Below, in pieces: positions 24,857 to 36,131 of a stretch of DNA of 64,000 nucleotides (positions are counted from its first letter, which is position 1; the number at the start of each line of letters is the position of its first letter). The position numbers and the translations under genes are program-made. Source of the DNA: Bradyrhizobium sp. WD16 (GTDB lineage: Bacteria; Pseudomonadota; Alphaproteobacteria; Rhizobiales; Xanthobacteraceae); the NCBI RefSeq assembly GCF_024181725.1, contig NZ_CP028908.1, positions 1,302,001-1,366,000 of the forward strand, read 5' to 3'. A model generated the notes under the pieces. It did not search any database. It was given only the letters and a program-made list of their open reading frames with translations, and was not told where the DNA came from.

Positions 24857-27800
24857 ATGGAGCGAGGCGAAATCATCGTTGCTGGATATACGCTCGTTTC
24901 CGTCATCGGCGAGGAAGGATATTTCACGATATACCGGGCGCGCTCGCCGGACCATGAGCAGGTCCTGCTGAAGACGCCCAATTCCTCACCCCCTCCGGCC
25001 GCGGCGATTGCTCAACTGGAGCACGAATACCAAACGGCACGCGAGCTGAACCCGATCTTCGCGGTGAAGCCTTTGCGGATCGAGTGGCAGGCAGGCACGG
25101 CGGCGTTGGTTCTCGCGGATTTCGCCTGCCATGCGCTTGCCGACGAGATCACGGCTCCTCTGAATCTGAACCGGTTTTTCAGGATCGCGGCCGGCGTCTG
25201 TGACGCGTTGGCGGCGCTTCACCGGCAGGGTGTGGTACACAGGGACATCAAGCCCGAAAACATATTCCTCGCCGACGGCGATCCCGACCTCGCCGTCCAA
25301 GCAAGGCTGACAGGATTCGGCCTGGCCTCAAGGCTGTCACGCGAGCGCCAGGCTATCGAGCCGCCCGAGACCATCGCCGGAACGCTCGCCTACATGGCGC
25401 CCGAGCAAACGGGCCGCATGAACCGGTCCATCGACTCCCGCAGCGACCTTTATGCGCTGGGCGTCACGTTTTACCGGATGCTCACCGGGCGGTTGCCGTT
25501 CACCGCGTCCGACCCCATGGAATGGGTCCATTGCCACATCGCGCTCCAACCTCCGCCGCCAAGCAGGCATAGGACCGAGATTCCGGCGCCGCTGTCGGAT
25601 ATCGTCATGAAGCTGCTGGCGAAAGACGCCGAGGACCGGTACCAGACCGCCGAGGGGCTCAAGGCCGACCTGGAGCGGTGCGCTGCCGAATGGCGAGAAC
25701 ACGAGAATGTCGCACCGTTTCCGCTCGGCTGCTGCGACCTTCCCGATCGTTTTCTGATCCCTGAGAAGCTATATGGGCGCGAGCAGGAAGTCGAAACGCT
25801 GCTTGCCGCTTTCGACCGCGTCGCGGCCGGCGGCGAGCCGGAGCTTGTGCTCGTCTCCGGCGATCCCGGCGTCGGCAAATCCGCCCTGGTGAACGAACTC
25901 CACAGAGCGCTCGTACCGCCACGCGCCCTCTTCGCCTCAGGCAAGTTCGACCAGTACAAGCGCGGCATTCCCTATGCCACCTTGGCGGAAGCTTTCGAGA
26001 AGCTCATCCGCCCGCTTCTGGGCAAAGGCGAAGCCGAACTCGAGGGCTGGCGGCATTCCCTCCAGGAGGCGTTGGGCCCGAACGGAAAGCTCATCGCCGA
26101 CCTCTTTCCGGACCTGAAGCTCATCATCGGAGAACAGCCTCCCGTTCCCGAGCTCGATCCGCAGCAGGCCAAGGCGCGCTTTCAGCTGGTGTTCCGCCGC
26201 TTCATAGGTGTTTTTGCGCGCCCCGAGCATCCGCTGGCGCTCTTCATCGACGATCTGCAATGGCTCGATGCGGCGACGCTTGATGTCATCGAGGACATTC
26301 TAACCCAGCGGGATGTGCGGCATCTGCTCCTGATCGGCGCCTACCGCGACAATGAAGTAAGCTCAACCCACCCGCTTATGCGCAAGCTCGACACAATCCG
26401 CAAAATGAACGCGCCGGTGCAGGAGATCAAACTTGCGCCTCTCGGCCTCGTCGATTTGACGCACCTGGTCGCCGATACCCTGCATTGCGAGCCCGATCGT
26501 GCAGAGCCACTCGCGCAACTCGTGCAGGCGAAAACGGCGGGCAATCCGTTTTTCGTCACTCAGTTCTTGTCCGCGCTTGTCCAGGAGGGATTGGTTGCCT
26601 TCGATCACGGCGAGGGCCGGTGGTCCTGGGATCTGAACCGTATCCACGCCAAGGGCTACACCGACAATGTGGCGGACCTCATGGCCGGGAGGCTCACTCG
26701 CCTGGCTGCCAGAACCCGAAACGCCCTGCAGCAACTCGCCTGCCTCGGAACCGTTGCGGAAACCTCGACACTTTCACAGGTTCTGGAAATTCCGGCGGAG
26801 CAGGTGCATGCCGATCTGCAGGAGGCACTCCGCTTCGAACTCGTCCAGAGGCTCGACGGCGCGTACAGGTTCATCCACGACCGCATTCACGAGGCCGCCT
26901 ACGCGCTGATCCCGGAGACGCAGCGCGCCGAGGCTCATCTCAAGATCGGAAGGCTCCTCCTGGCGCACACGCCTGCGGAGAAGCGGGAGGAGGCAGTCTT
27001 CGAGATCGTCAGCCAGCTCAACCGCGGCGCGGCCCTGATCGTCTCGCGGGACGAACGCGAGGAACTGGCGCGGCTCAATCTCGTCGCCGGCAAGCGCGCC
27101 AAGGCTTCCACGGCTTACGCAGCGGCGCTCAATTACCTCAGCACCGGCGCCGCGCTTCTGGCGGACGATATCTGGGAGCGTCAGCGTGAGCTTGCCTTCA
27201 CATTGGAGATGGGCCGGGCGGAGTGCGAGTTCCTCACCGGAGACCTCGCCGCCACGGAAGCGCGGCTGGCAGCACTGTCGGGCCGGACGGCGAGCATGGT
27301 CGAGCAGGCTGCCGTCACGTGCCTGCAGATCGATTTGTACACGACCCTCGGTCAGAGCGGCCGCGCCATCGAGGTCGGCCTCGGCTACCTCGGACAAGCG
27401 GGCGTCGAATGGCGACCGCATCCGCCAAAGGAGGACGCCCAGCGCGAATACAGGCGGATTCAAGCCGCACTCGGCGGCCGCACGATCGAGGAGCTTCTCG
27501 ATCAGCCCCTGATGCGCGATCCGGCATCGCTTGCCACCCTGGATGTTCTGACCAAGCTCGGCCCGCCCGCAGTCTTTACCGACGAAAATCTGTTTTGCCT
27601 CACGGTATGCAGGGCGGTCGCCTTGAGCCTCGAGCGGGGAGTTTGCGACGGCTCCTGCTTTGCCTTCGTGACCCTTGGCATGATTGCCGGACCGCATTTC
27701 GACGATTACGAGGCCGGGTACAAGTTCGGACGCCTCGGCTATGAACTGGTCGAACGGCGTGGGCTGAAACGCTTTCAGCCGCTGGTCTACATGGTCTTCG

Positions 27801-30745
27801 GGCACATGGTCATGCCGTGGACGCAACACGTCCGGGCTGGTCGGAAATTCCTACACCTGACGTTCGAAATCGCGAACAAGATCGGCGATCTCACCTTTGC
27901 CGCATACAGCCGCGACAATCTGATCGCCAACCTCCTGATGGCTGGAGATCCGCTTGCCGAGGTGCAGCGCGAGGCCGCGTTCAGCTTGGCGTTTGCCCAG
28001 AAGGTCCGGTTTGCGTTCGTCGCCGATACCGTTACCGGCCAGATTGCGCTCGTTCGAACGCTTCGCGGACTGACGCGGACATTCGGTTCTTTCGACGATG
28101 AGCAATTTGACGAGCGCGCGTTCGAGCAGCATTTTTCCGACAAGCCGGATTTGGCGCTGCCGGCATGCCGGTATTGGATCCGGAAGCTGACGGCGCGCTT
28201 CTTTGCAGGCGATCTCGCCGATGCCGCCGATGCGTCGGAGAAAGCCAAAAAGCTGATCTGGACGACGGCCTCGTTTACGGATGAGGCAGAATATCACTTC
28301 TATGCGGCTCTTTGCCATGCCGCATGCTGCGACGGGGCGGAGCCGGCGCGGCGGCAGCAGCATCTCGAAGCCCTTGCCGCGCACCTCAGGCAGCTCGAAA
28401 CCTGGGCAAAGCATTGCCCGGAGAATTTCGAGAACCGCGCGGCTCTCGTGCGCGCGGAGATCGCCCGTCTTGAAGACCGGCCGCTCGATGCCATGCGCCA
28501 TTATGAACAGGCGATCCAATCCTCCCGCGCCAGCGGTTTCGTGCACAACGAGGCGCTGGCTCATGAGCTGGCTGGCCGCTTTTTTCGCGGCCGCGGGCTG
28601 ACGAGCATCGGCCGCGTCGAGCTCGGCATGGCGCGTGCCTGCTACGTCCTCTGGGGCGCCGACGGCAAGGTCAAGCAACTGGACCGGCAGTATCCGGAGT
28701 TGGCCGCGCAGCGAACCCTCTTCAGCCCCGAGACGGCTGCTCCGCAGATCGACGTGGCGACGGTGACGAAGGCCTCGCTGGCCGTGTCGGGAATCATCGA
28801 GCTGCCGAAGCTGATCGAAACGCTGATGAGGATTGCGCTCGAAAATGCCGGGGCGGACCGCGGCCTCCTCATTTTGCCACGCGACGGCGGCTTCGAGGTC
28901 GCGGTGGAAGCCAAAGCCGGAACTTCGGGAATCGAGGGCGAGCTGACGCACCTCGCAATCAAGGAGGCCGGGTGTGCCGAGACCATCGTCAACACCGTGA
29001 TCCGCACGCAGAAGAGTGTCATCCTGAACGACGTCTCACATCCCGGCGAGTTCTCCGAAGACGTCCATGTGCGCCGGGGAGCAGCGAAATCGGTGTTTTG
29101 CCTGCCCCTCCTGACGCGAGGCAAACTGAGCGGGGTGCTGTATCTCGAGAACACCCGGGCATCCGGCGCCTTCTCGTCGGAGCGGGTCGCAGTGCTGGAT
29201 GTGCTGGCGGCGCAGGCCGCGATCTCGCTGGAAAACGCTCGATCCTACCAAGCGCTGCGGGAAAGCGAGGAACGATACAGCCTGATCGTGAACACCGCCG
29301 CCGAAGGAATCTGGGTTCTCGGGCCCGACAATGTGACGACGTTCGTCAACGGCCGAATGACCGAAATGCTCGGCTACACAGCCGGGGAACTGCTCGGGCA
29401 TGAGGTGACGGACTTCATGTTCGAGGAAGACGCGCCCGATCACCTGCTGAGGATGGAAAGGCGCCATCCGGGAATATCGGAACACTACGAACGGCGCTTC
29501 CGGCACAAGGACGGCCGTACGATATGGACCCAGGTTTCCGCGACCCCGATCTTCGACGATCAGCGCCGTTTCAAGGGCGCTTTTGCCATGCACACCGACA
29601 TCACCGCGCGCAAGCTTGCCGAGCAGCAGATATTCCTGCTGAACTTCGCCGTGAACAACGTGCGCGAAGCAGCCTTCCTGATCGATCAGGACGCGCATTT
29701 CCGCTATGTCAACGATGAAGCCTGCCGTATCCTCGGCTACGATCGGGACGAGCTGCTGGGCCTCGGCGTTCAGGACGTCGACCCCGACTTTCCCACCGAG
29801 CGTTGGCCTCGCCACTGGCACGATCTCAAAGAACGGCATTTTCTGATCTTCGAGGGACGTCATAAGACGAAGCAAGGCAACATTGTGCTCGTCGAGGTCA
29901 ACGCCAGTTACTTCGAATACGACAAGGTCGGCTATAACCTCGCCCTGGTGCGGGATATCTCCGAGCGCAAAATTGCTGAGGAGAAGATCTTGCGGCTGAC
30001 GGCCGAGCTGGAAGACCGCGTGGCCCAGCGCACCGCCGCGCTCCAACAGGCCAACCAGGAGCTCGAATCCTTCAACTATACAGTGTCTCATGACCTCCGC
30101 GCGCCGTTGCGGGCCATCAGCGGCTATTCCTCGATACTGCTCGAGGACTACAAGAGTGCGCTCGACAGCGAAGGTCAGCGCTATCTCGGCCAGCTCCAGC
30201 AAGGCACCGCCCGCATGGGCCGCCTGATCGATGATCTGCTCGCGTTTTCCCGAACCTCGCGGACCGAGATGAAGCGAGAGGCAGTGGACATGTCGGACTT
30301 GGCACGAGACGTCTATGCCGAACTTGCTGCGACGGTTCCCGACCGGAACATCCGATTCAGCCTGGGTCGGTTGCCGTCCGCCCAATGCGACCGCCCGACG
30401 ATGCGTCAGGTGTGGAGCAATCTGCTGGGCAACGCCATCAAGTACACCAGGCCACGGACCGAAGCCGTGATCGAGGTTTCCGGAACTTCGGGCGAGGCCG
30501 AGACTATCTATTGCGTGCGGGACAATGGCGTCGGCTTCGATATGCAGTATGTCGACAAGCTTTTCGGCGTGTTCCGGCGGCTGCATGCCGCTGACGAATT
30601 CGAAGGCACGGGCATCGGACTTGCCATCGTCAAGCGGATCGTCGAGCGGCACGGCGGACGGGTATGGGCGGAGGGCAAGGTGAATGAAGGCGCCGCGTTC
30701 TATTTCACCTTGCCCATCGTGAAGCCGGAGGCGGCGGGGGTGTGA
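24857..30745 (+). CDS. Giant Ser/Thr kinase-like / ATPase / GAF-PAS / histidine kinase
   Basis: 1962 residues. Ser/Thr kinase-like domain (~5-275) has HRDIKPENIF, but the DFG Asp is Gly (LTGFGLASR). An AAA/STAND ATPase follows, with Walker A GDPGVGKSAL (~335) and LFIDDLQWLD. A long helical TPR-like region (~600-1290) precedes GAF (~1308-1460), two PAS domains (~1471-1708), HisKA (SHDLRAPLRAISGYS, His ~1745) and HATPase_c (NLLGNAIKY, DNGVGFD, GTGIGLAI). It has no receiver domain or signal peptide, so it is cytoplasmic. ATG 24857 has AGGA upstream; GTG 24836 is in frame. The phosphotransfer partner is unknown. Confidence 0.92.
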   Translation: MERGEIIVAGYTLVSVIGEEGYFTIYRARSPDHEQVLLKTPNSSPPPAAAIAQLEHEYQTARELNPIFAVKPLRIEWQAGTAALVLADFACHALADEITAPLNLNRFFRIAAGVCDALAALHRQGVVHRDIKPENIFLADGDPDLAVQARLTGFGLASRLSRERQAIEPPETIAGTLAYMAPEQTGRMNRSIDSRSDLYALGVTFYRMLTGRLPFTASDPMEWVHCHIALQPPPPSRHRTEIPAPLSDIVMKLLAKDAEDRYQTAEGLKADLERCAAEWREHENVAPFPLGCCDLPDRFLIPEKLYGREQEVETLLAAFDRVAAGGEPELVLVSGDPGVGKSALVNELHRALVPPRALFASGKFDQYKRGIPYATLAEAFEKLIRPLLGKGEAELEGWRHSLQEALGPNGKLIADLFPDLKLIIGEQPPVPELDPQQAKARFQLVFRRFIGVFARPEHPLALFIDDLQWLDAATLDVIEDILTQRDVRHLLLIGAYRDNEVSSTHPLMRKLDTIRKMNAPVQEIKLAPLGLVDLTHLVADTLHCEPDRAEPLAQLVQAKTAGNPFFVTQFLSALVQEGLVAFDHGEGRWSWDLNRIHAKGYTDNVADLMAGRLTRLAARTRNALQQLACLGTVAETSTLSQVLEIPAEQVHADLQEALRFELVQRLDGAYRFIHDRIHEAAYALIPETQRAEAHLKIGRLLLAHTPAEKREEAVFEIVSQLNRGAALIVSRDEREELARLNLVAGKRAKASTAYAAALNYLSTGAALLADDIWERQRELAFTLEMGRAECEFLTGDLAATEARLAALSGRTASMVEQAAVTCLQIDLYTTLGQSGRAIEVGLGYLGQAGVEWRPHPPKEDAQREYRRIQAALGGRTIEELLDQPLMRDPASLATLDVLTKLGPPAVFTDENLFCLTVCRAVALSLERGVCDGSCFAFVTLGMIAGPHFDDYEAGYKFGRLGYELVERRGLKRFQPLVYMVFGHMVMPWTQHVRAGRKFLHLTFEIANKIGDLTFAAYSRDNLIANLLMAGDPLAEVQREAAFSLAFAQKVRFAFVADTVTGQIALVRTLRGLTRTFGSFDDEQFDERAFEQHFSDKPDLALPACRYWIRKLTARFFAGDLADAADASEKAKKLIWTTASFTDEAEYHFYAALCHAACCDGAEPARRQQHLEALAAHLRQLETWAKHCPENFENRAALVRAEIARLEDRPLDAMRHYEQAIQSSRASGFVHNEALAHELAGRFFRGRGLTSIGRVELGMARACYVLWGADGKVKQLDRQYPELAAQRTLFSPETAAPQIDVATVTKASLAVSGIIELPKLIETLMRIALENAGADRGLLILPRDGGFEVAVEAKAGTSGIEGELTHLAIKEAGCAETIVNTVIRTQKSVILNDVSHPGEFSEDVHVRRGAAKSVFCLPLLTRGKLSGVLYLENTRASGAFSSERVAVLDVLAAQAAISLENARSYQALRESEERYSLIVNTAAEGIWVLGPDNVTTFVNGRMTEMLGYTAGELLGHEVTDFMFEEDAPDHLLRMERRHPGISEHYERRFRHKDGRTIWTQVSATPIFDDQRRFKGAFAMHTDITARKLAEQQIFLLNFAVNNVREAAFLIDQDAHFRYVNDEACRILGYDRDELLGLGVQDVDPDFPTERWPRHWHDLKERHFLIFEGRHKTKQGNIVLVEVNASYFEYDKVGYNLALVRDISERKIAEEKILRLTAELEDRVAQRTAALQQANQELESFNYTVSHDLRAPLRAISGYSSILLEDYKSALDSEGQRYLGQLQQGTARMGRLIDDLLAFSRTSRTEMKREAVDMSDLARDVYAELAATVPDRNIRFSLGRLPSAQCDRPTMRQVWSNLLGNAIKYTRPRTEAVIEVSGTSGEAETIYCVRDNGVGFDMQYVDKLFGVFRRLHAADEFEGTGIGLAIVKRIVERHGGRVWAEGKVNEGAAFYFTLPIVKPEAAGV

Positions 30746-30865
30746 TCAGGCCTGGAGATTTTATCCGGATCATACCGTCTTCGCTCCATGGTCCTGGCTT
30801 TGCGACACAGTATTTTTCCCGGAGCCCGTTCGTCACCAGCATTCGCCCCCATGGCGGGGCCCGCC

Positions 30866-31771
30866 CTAAACGCCGATCAGCGCAGCCGCGGCGCGTCCGA
30901 CCGAGGCGATCACGGCATTCTGGCCGTCGAGATTGACGCTGGCCCCCGTCAGATAGACCGAGACGATGACCGGGGCGCGCTGCGGCGGCCAGACGATCGC
31001 AATATCGTTCGCGGTGCCGTGACTGCCCGTGCCGGTCTTGTCGCCGAGACGCCAGGAGGCCGGCAGGCCGGCACGCAGGCGCGTGTCGCCGGTCTTGTTG
31101 CCGACCAGCCAGGCGGTCAGCGTGTCGCGCGATGGCTGCGAGAGGACATTGCCGAGCACCAGCGCCTGCAGGTTCGCCGCCATGGATTTCGGCGCGGTGG
31201 TGTCGCGCTCGTCGCCGGGTCGGCCGAGGTTGAGGCCGGGCTCGATCCGATCGAGCCGGGTGACCTTGTCGCCGAGGCGCCGCGCGAAGGCCGTGACCTT
31301 GGCCGGGCCGCCCAGCCGCGCCACCAGGAGATTGGCGGCGGTGTTGTCGCTGCGCGTCATCGCCGCTTCGCACAATTCGTCGATCCGCATGCCGTCGCCG
31401 CCGGCGCGATCCTTGGTCACCGGCGAATAGGCGACGAGATCGCGGCCCTTGAAGACGATCCGGTGCGACAGGTCGTCCTTGCCGGCATCGGCGCGCGCCA
31501 GAATGGCGGCGGTCGCCAGCAGCTTGAAGGTGCTGCACATGGCGAAGCGTTCGTCCATGCGCTGGCCGACGACCGCGCCGGTTCCGGTATCGAGCACCGC
31601 GACGCCGAGCCGGCCGCCGCTCTCGATCTCCAGGCGCTTCAATTCCGCTGCGAATGTCTCGGGCGCGCCGGCGGCCGCCCGCGCCGCAATCGATCCGCCC
31701 AATCCTCCGCGCACCGCCAGCATTGCCGCAGCAGCCGCCGTCGCGAACCGGCGTCTTGTCATCACCATCAT
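30866..31771 (-). CDS. bla: Class A beta-lactamase
   Basis: 301 residues. The Tat-type signal (TRRRFATAAAAAMLA) leads to a complete class A core: STFK (Ser70/Lys73), SDN (RSDNTAAN), the omega-loop Glu in EPGLN, and KTG in GDKTGTGSHG. It is a periplasmic serine hydrolase of beta-lactam rings. ATG 31771 is chosen for the AAGGGA ~10 bases upstream; the longer frame adds no signal. It is divergent from an AmpR-like regulator, the usual inducible pair. A 3' remnant of a second copy lies at 24.3 kb. Confidence 0.95.
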   Translation of the reverse strand: MMVMTRRRFATAAAAAMLAVRGGLGGSIAARAAAGAPETFAAELKRLEIESGGRLGVAVLDTGTGAVVGQRMDERFAMCSTFKLLATAAILARADAGKDDLSHRIVFKGRDLVAYSPVTKDRAGGDGMRIDELCEAAMTRSDNTAANLLVARLGGPAKVTAFARRLGDKVTRLDRIEPGLNLGRPGDERDTTAPKSMAANLQALVLGNVLSQPSRDTLTAWLVGNKTGDTRLRAGLPASWRLGDKTGTGSHGTANDIAIVWPPQRAPVIVSVYLTGASVNLDGQNAVIASVGRAAAALIGV

Positions 31772-31874
31772 ATCGATTCGTCCCTTTTCGTTGCGGCGAC
31801 AAGGTGTCCGCGACAGCACGCCTTGACAAACGATCAATCGTCGGAGGAGACATTAGAAAAATTTGGGTCACGAG
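31772..31874. promoter_or_regulatory. bla/ampR divergent control region
   Basis: 103 bp between the two starts. It contains TTGACA (31823-31828) and the inverted repeat ACGATCAATCGT (31830-31841), plausible as an AmpR-type LysR site with T-N11-A spacing nearby. No clear -10 was assigned. Confidence 0.45.
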
Positions 31875-32756
31875 ATGAGATCATCGCACCTGCCGCTCAA
31901 CGCGCTGCGCGCCTTCGAGGCTTCCGCCCGGCAGCTGTCCTTCACGAGAGCCGGCCTCGAGCTGCGAGTTACCCAGGCCGCGGTCAGTCACCAGGTGAAG
32001 AGCCTGGAAGAGTTGCTCGGCGTGCAGTTGTTTCGCCGCCTGCCGCGCGGCCTCGCGCTGACCGACGAGGGACAGGCGCTGCTGCCGGCGATCGCCGATG
32101 CCTTCGATCGCATCCGCGCCACCCTCGATCGCTTCGAGGGCGGCTACTTTCGCGACGTCGTCACCGTCGGCGTCGTGGGAACCTTCGCGACCGGATGGCT
32201 GCTGCCCCGCCTTGCGGCTTTCGAGAAGGCCCATCCCCACGTCGACCTTCGGCTGCTGACCAACAACAACCGCGTCGACCTCGCCGGCGAGGGTCTCGAC
32301 TTCGCCATTCGCTTCGGCGACGGCTCCTGGCACGGCACCGAAGCGATCCGGCTGTTCGCGGCGCCGCTGACCCCTCTCTGCGCGCCCAAGGTGGCGAGGC
32401 GGCTGCGACGGCCCTCCGACCTCAAGCGGGAAGTTTTGCTGCGATCCTACCGGCCCGACGAATGGCCGCAGTGGTTCGCCGCGGCCGGCCTCGTCAGCCC
32501 GACGATCAAGGGCGCGATGTTCGATTCATCGATCATCATGGCCGAAGTGGCGGCGCGCGGCGCCGGCGTCGCGCTGCTCCCGGCCAGCATGTTCGAGGAT
32601 CAGCTGCAGCAGCAACGGCTGGCGCGGCCGTTCAAGATCGACATTCACACCGGCGACTATTGGCTGACGGCGCTGCGGTCGAAACGCGCCTCGCCGGCAA
32701 CGCTGGCGTTCAGGAGCTGGCTGCTCGACACCGTTGCAGCGCAGCGCCGCGCCTGA
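31875..32756 (+). CDS. ampR: AmpR-like LysR-family regulator
   Basis: 293 residues. The GcvA/AmpR-type N-terminus (LPLNALRAFEASARQLSFTR) carries a helix-turn-helix (AGLELRVTQAAVSHQVKSLE), followed by a substrate-binding domain with DFAIRFGDGSWHGTEAIRLF. Divergent placement next to bla supports a role as AmpR, which responds to muropeptides. A TTG at 31863 would add four residues; ATG 31875 is preferred. Confidence 0.85.
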   Translation: MRSSHLPLNALRAFEASARQLSFTRAGLELRVTQAAVSHQVKSLEELLGVQLFRRLPRGLALTDEGQALLPAIADAFDRIRATLDRFEGGYFRDVVTVGVVGTFATGWLLPRLAAFEKAHPHVDLRLLTNNNRVDLAGEGLDFAIRFGDGSWHGTEAIRLFAAPLTPLCAPKVARRLRRPSDLKREVLLRSYRPDEWPQWFAAAGLVSPTIKGAMFDSSIIMAEVAARGAGVALLPASMFEDQLQQQRLARPFKIDIHTGDYWLTALRSKRASPATLAFRSWLLDTVAAQRRA

Positions 32757-32820
32757 AAGACCGCCCTATCCGCCGCACACTCCGACGGTCATCCGGAGAC
32801 GTAGTCATCCGAAGACGTAA

Positions 32821-32851
32821 GGGAGTGGCGCGCCCGGCGGCGCCACTCCCG
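32821..32851. terminator. Perfect hairpin between convergent ampR and pckA
   Basis: An 11 bp stem (GGGAGTGGCGC / GCGCCACTCCC) with an 8 nt loop, no T-run. Its position between two converging genes suggests a bidirectional terminator or mRNA 3' end stabiliser. Confidence 0.5.
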
Positions 32852-32969
32852 CAGCCGTCGTCCCCGCGAACGCGCCGACCCGGCATGCCGTGTCGGCGAG
32901 AGGGCACCGACACGCCCGCCGGCCACATCGCCAGCGTCCGTCCTCCCGCAGAACCCGATCGATCGCGCG

Positions 32970-34583
<1,614 letters not shown>

Positions 34584-34846
34584 TGCAGCTCTCCCTGGTT
34601 GCGCGGCGGCGTCGTAACCGCCGGAGCCCGGCGTTGATCCGCCGGTGCTCCTCACTGAAACCACGACCTGAACGGCGGGCTCCATCCCTGATCAATAGTG
34701 CCGATGCGGCGTTTTTCCAAGGCGATTGCCGGCAATTTGGTTGATTGGATGGCGCGCGCGACGCCACGCGATTCAGTTGATGCGGCGCGGCGGATCGGCC
34801 GCATCGCAACATCGCGTCATCACCTTGTCAGACAACCGGTGACCCG

Positions 34847-34882
34847 GGTTTTGGTCTGACGCTCGCACGAAGGATTCGCGGC
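34847..34882. repeat. Half of a decayed type-C palindrome
   Basis: GGTTTTGGTCTGACGCTCG followed by a degenerate C loop matches the left half of type C. The right half and both CTAG ends are gone. Confidence 0.55.
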
Positions 34883-34920
34883 ACACGCTGCCCGCAAAGC
34901 GAAGCGCCCGGCGCCTCGGT

Positions 34921-34934
34921 TTGACGCATGTCAA
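34921..34934 (+). promoter_or_regulatory. FNR/FixK-type box
   Basis: TTGACGCATGTCAA fits TTGA-N6-TCAA, the core of FNR/FixK/CRP-family sites. Its centre is ~71 bp before the ATG at 34999; for class II activation (-41.5) transcription would start near 34969, leaving a ~30 nt leader. Confidence 0.6.
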
Positions 34935-34998
34935 GCCGGGCAATGGCGCCGCGCCGCAACATGCAAGCGCAGAATTCATCACGGCTGGAGAATGCGAG

Positions 34999-35247
34999 AT
35001 GCTCAAGATATCGCAAGGCGTGCTGGTTGCGACGGCGGTCGTGGCGCTGCTGCAGATGGGCGGCGATGTCTCCTTTGCCAAGGCTCCGACCAAGCGCGTC
35101 TGCGTGAATTGGCGCGCGGTGAAAGTGTGCACCCATCGCTATCCGGACTGGGTCGACGAGAAAGGCAGGCATCAAGGAGAATGCCAGGCCTGGGGCTACG
35201 ACCACGTCTGCACCGAATGGAAAGATGTGCCGGACGACATGAGGTGA
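34999..35247 (+). CDS. Small secreted four-cysteine protein
   Basis: 82 residues. A signal peptide (LKISQGVLVATAVVALLQ..., cleavage near residue 26-28) is followed by a ~55-residue mature part with four cysteines in CVNW, VCTH, ECQAWGY and VCTEW contexts, so two disulfides are plausible. ATG 34999 has GGAG upstream; the longer frame is not supported. A FixK-type box lies 65 bp upstream. I do not recognise the family. Confidence 0.7.
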   Translation: MLKISQGVLVATAVVALLQMGGDVSFAKAPTKRVCVNWRAVKVCTHRYPDWVDEKGRHQGECQAWGYDHVCTEWKDVPDDMR

Positions 35248-35456
35248 CGAACCGGCGGCATTCCGGGAAACGGCGAAGGCCGAAAGCCCGGAATCCCAAA
35301 CCAGGCCCGAGTCACGGATTGCGCTCTCGCGCGCGCCACCCGGATACGATCGGGCCGTCGCTTTCAACGTCGCAGTTCATCATTCCGGCCGAGCAGCGCA
35401 ATGGGAATGCCATCTCGGCCTTGCAGCGGAACGCCTGACACCTGCAAGGAATCGAC

Positions 35457-35759
35457 CTACGGCTTGCAGGGAGCCGCCGTCGCGGTGCAGCGAATCGTGC
35501 TCTTGGCGACTGGAGCGCAAGACACGTTCTTGCCACGCGCCAGTGCCCACGATGCATAGTCGGGACCAGGATCCTTCGCGGCGGCGGCCGACCACGCAAC
35601 GATTGCGGACTGCTTCGCGGCCCCCTCGTTGTTCCACATGCTCGTCGAGCCGCTCGCAGATACCACCATCCTGAGGCAGGTCTCCGCAGACGCCTCGGGC
35701 GCGGCGGCGAGCGAGGCGGTTGCGGCGGCGATGAGCAGGAGTCGTCTGCCGTTTGACAT
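35457..35759 (-). CDS. Small secreted protein, paralogue of the gene at 36132
   Basis: 100 residues from ATG 35759 (GGAGG upstream). The signal peptide ends AAAPEASAETC. The mature part shares a pattern with the product at 36132-36428: A-I-x-A-W ... Y/F-A-x-W-x-x-A-x-x-K-x-V-x-C ... C-T ... A-x-PC near the C-terminus. Three cysteines are present in the mature form. Function unknown; probably periplasmic. The two paralogues are divergently oriented, ~370 bp apart. Confidence 0.72.
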   Translation of the reverse strand: MSNGRRLLLIAAATASLAAAPEASAETCLRMVVSASGSTSMWNNEGAAKQSAIVAWSAAAAKDPGPDYASWALARGKNVSCAPVAKSTIRCTATAAPCKP

Positions 35760-36021
35760 TGTCGATCCTCCATTCCGGTTTGCCGTTCTCGTCTTCAACC
35801 CCGGCCGCCCGCTGTGCGGCGTTGATCTGCGTCAGAGAGGCGGAGACGGGGGGCCGCAGGTCGTTCTTTTCCGCTGAGCCGTCCCCCAGTTGCCCTATCC
35901 GCCGCCGCTGATGCGCGACATCGAATTCTCCGTTACGGGGGGCGAGAATTCATCAGTCCCTGAACGCCACACGACTCTACCTTCGCGTGCATTCCTGAAA
36001 CACGGCTCCCGACGGCGGGTG

Positions 36022-36035
36022 TTGACCTGGGTCAA
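36022..36035 (+). promoter_or_regulatory. FNR/FixK-type box
   Basis: TTGACCTGGGTCAA is a perfect inverted repeat (TTGACC/GGTCAA) matching TTGA-N6-TCAA. Class II activation would place the transcription start near 36070, about 62 nt before the ATG at 36132. It could also act on the divergent gene at 35759, though 260 bp away. Confidence 0.6.
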
Positions 36036-36131
36036 TGCCTCTCCGACGACCATCGTCCATCGGCATCCGAGGGCGCGCGCAACGCGCGCAGCTAAACGGT
36101 GTTGCTGCATCGTCAGCGGAGGAGTTCGGTT

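Noticed and set aside
31823-31841. FixK-type box in the bla/ampR interval
   Set aside because: TTGACAAACGATCAA has a 7-bp centre instead of 6, so it does not fit TTGA-N6-TCAA.
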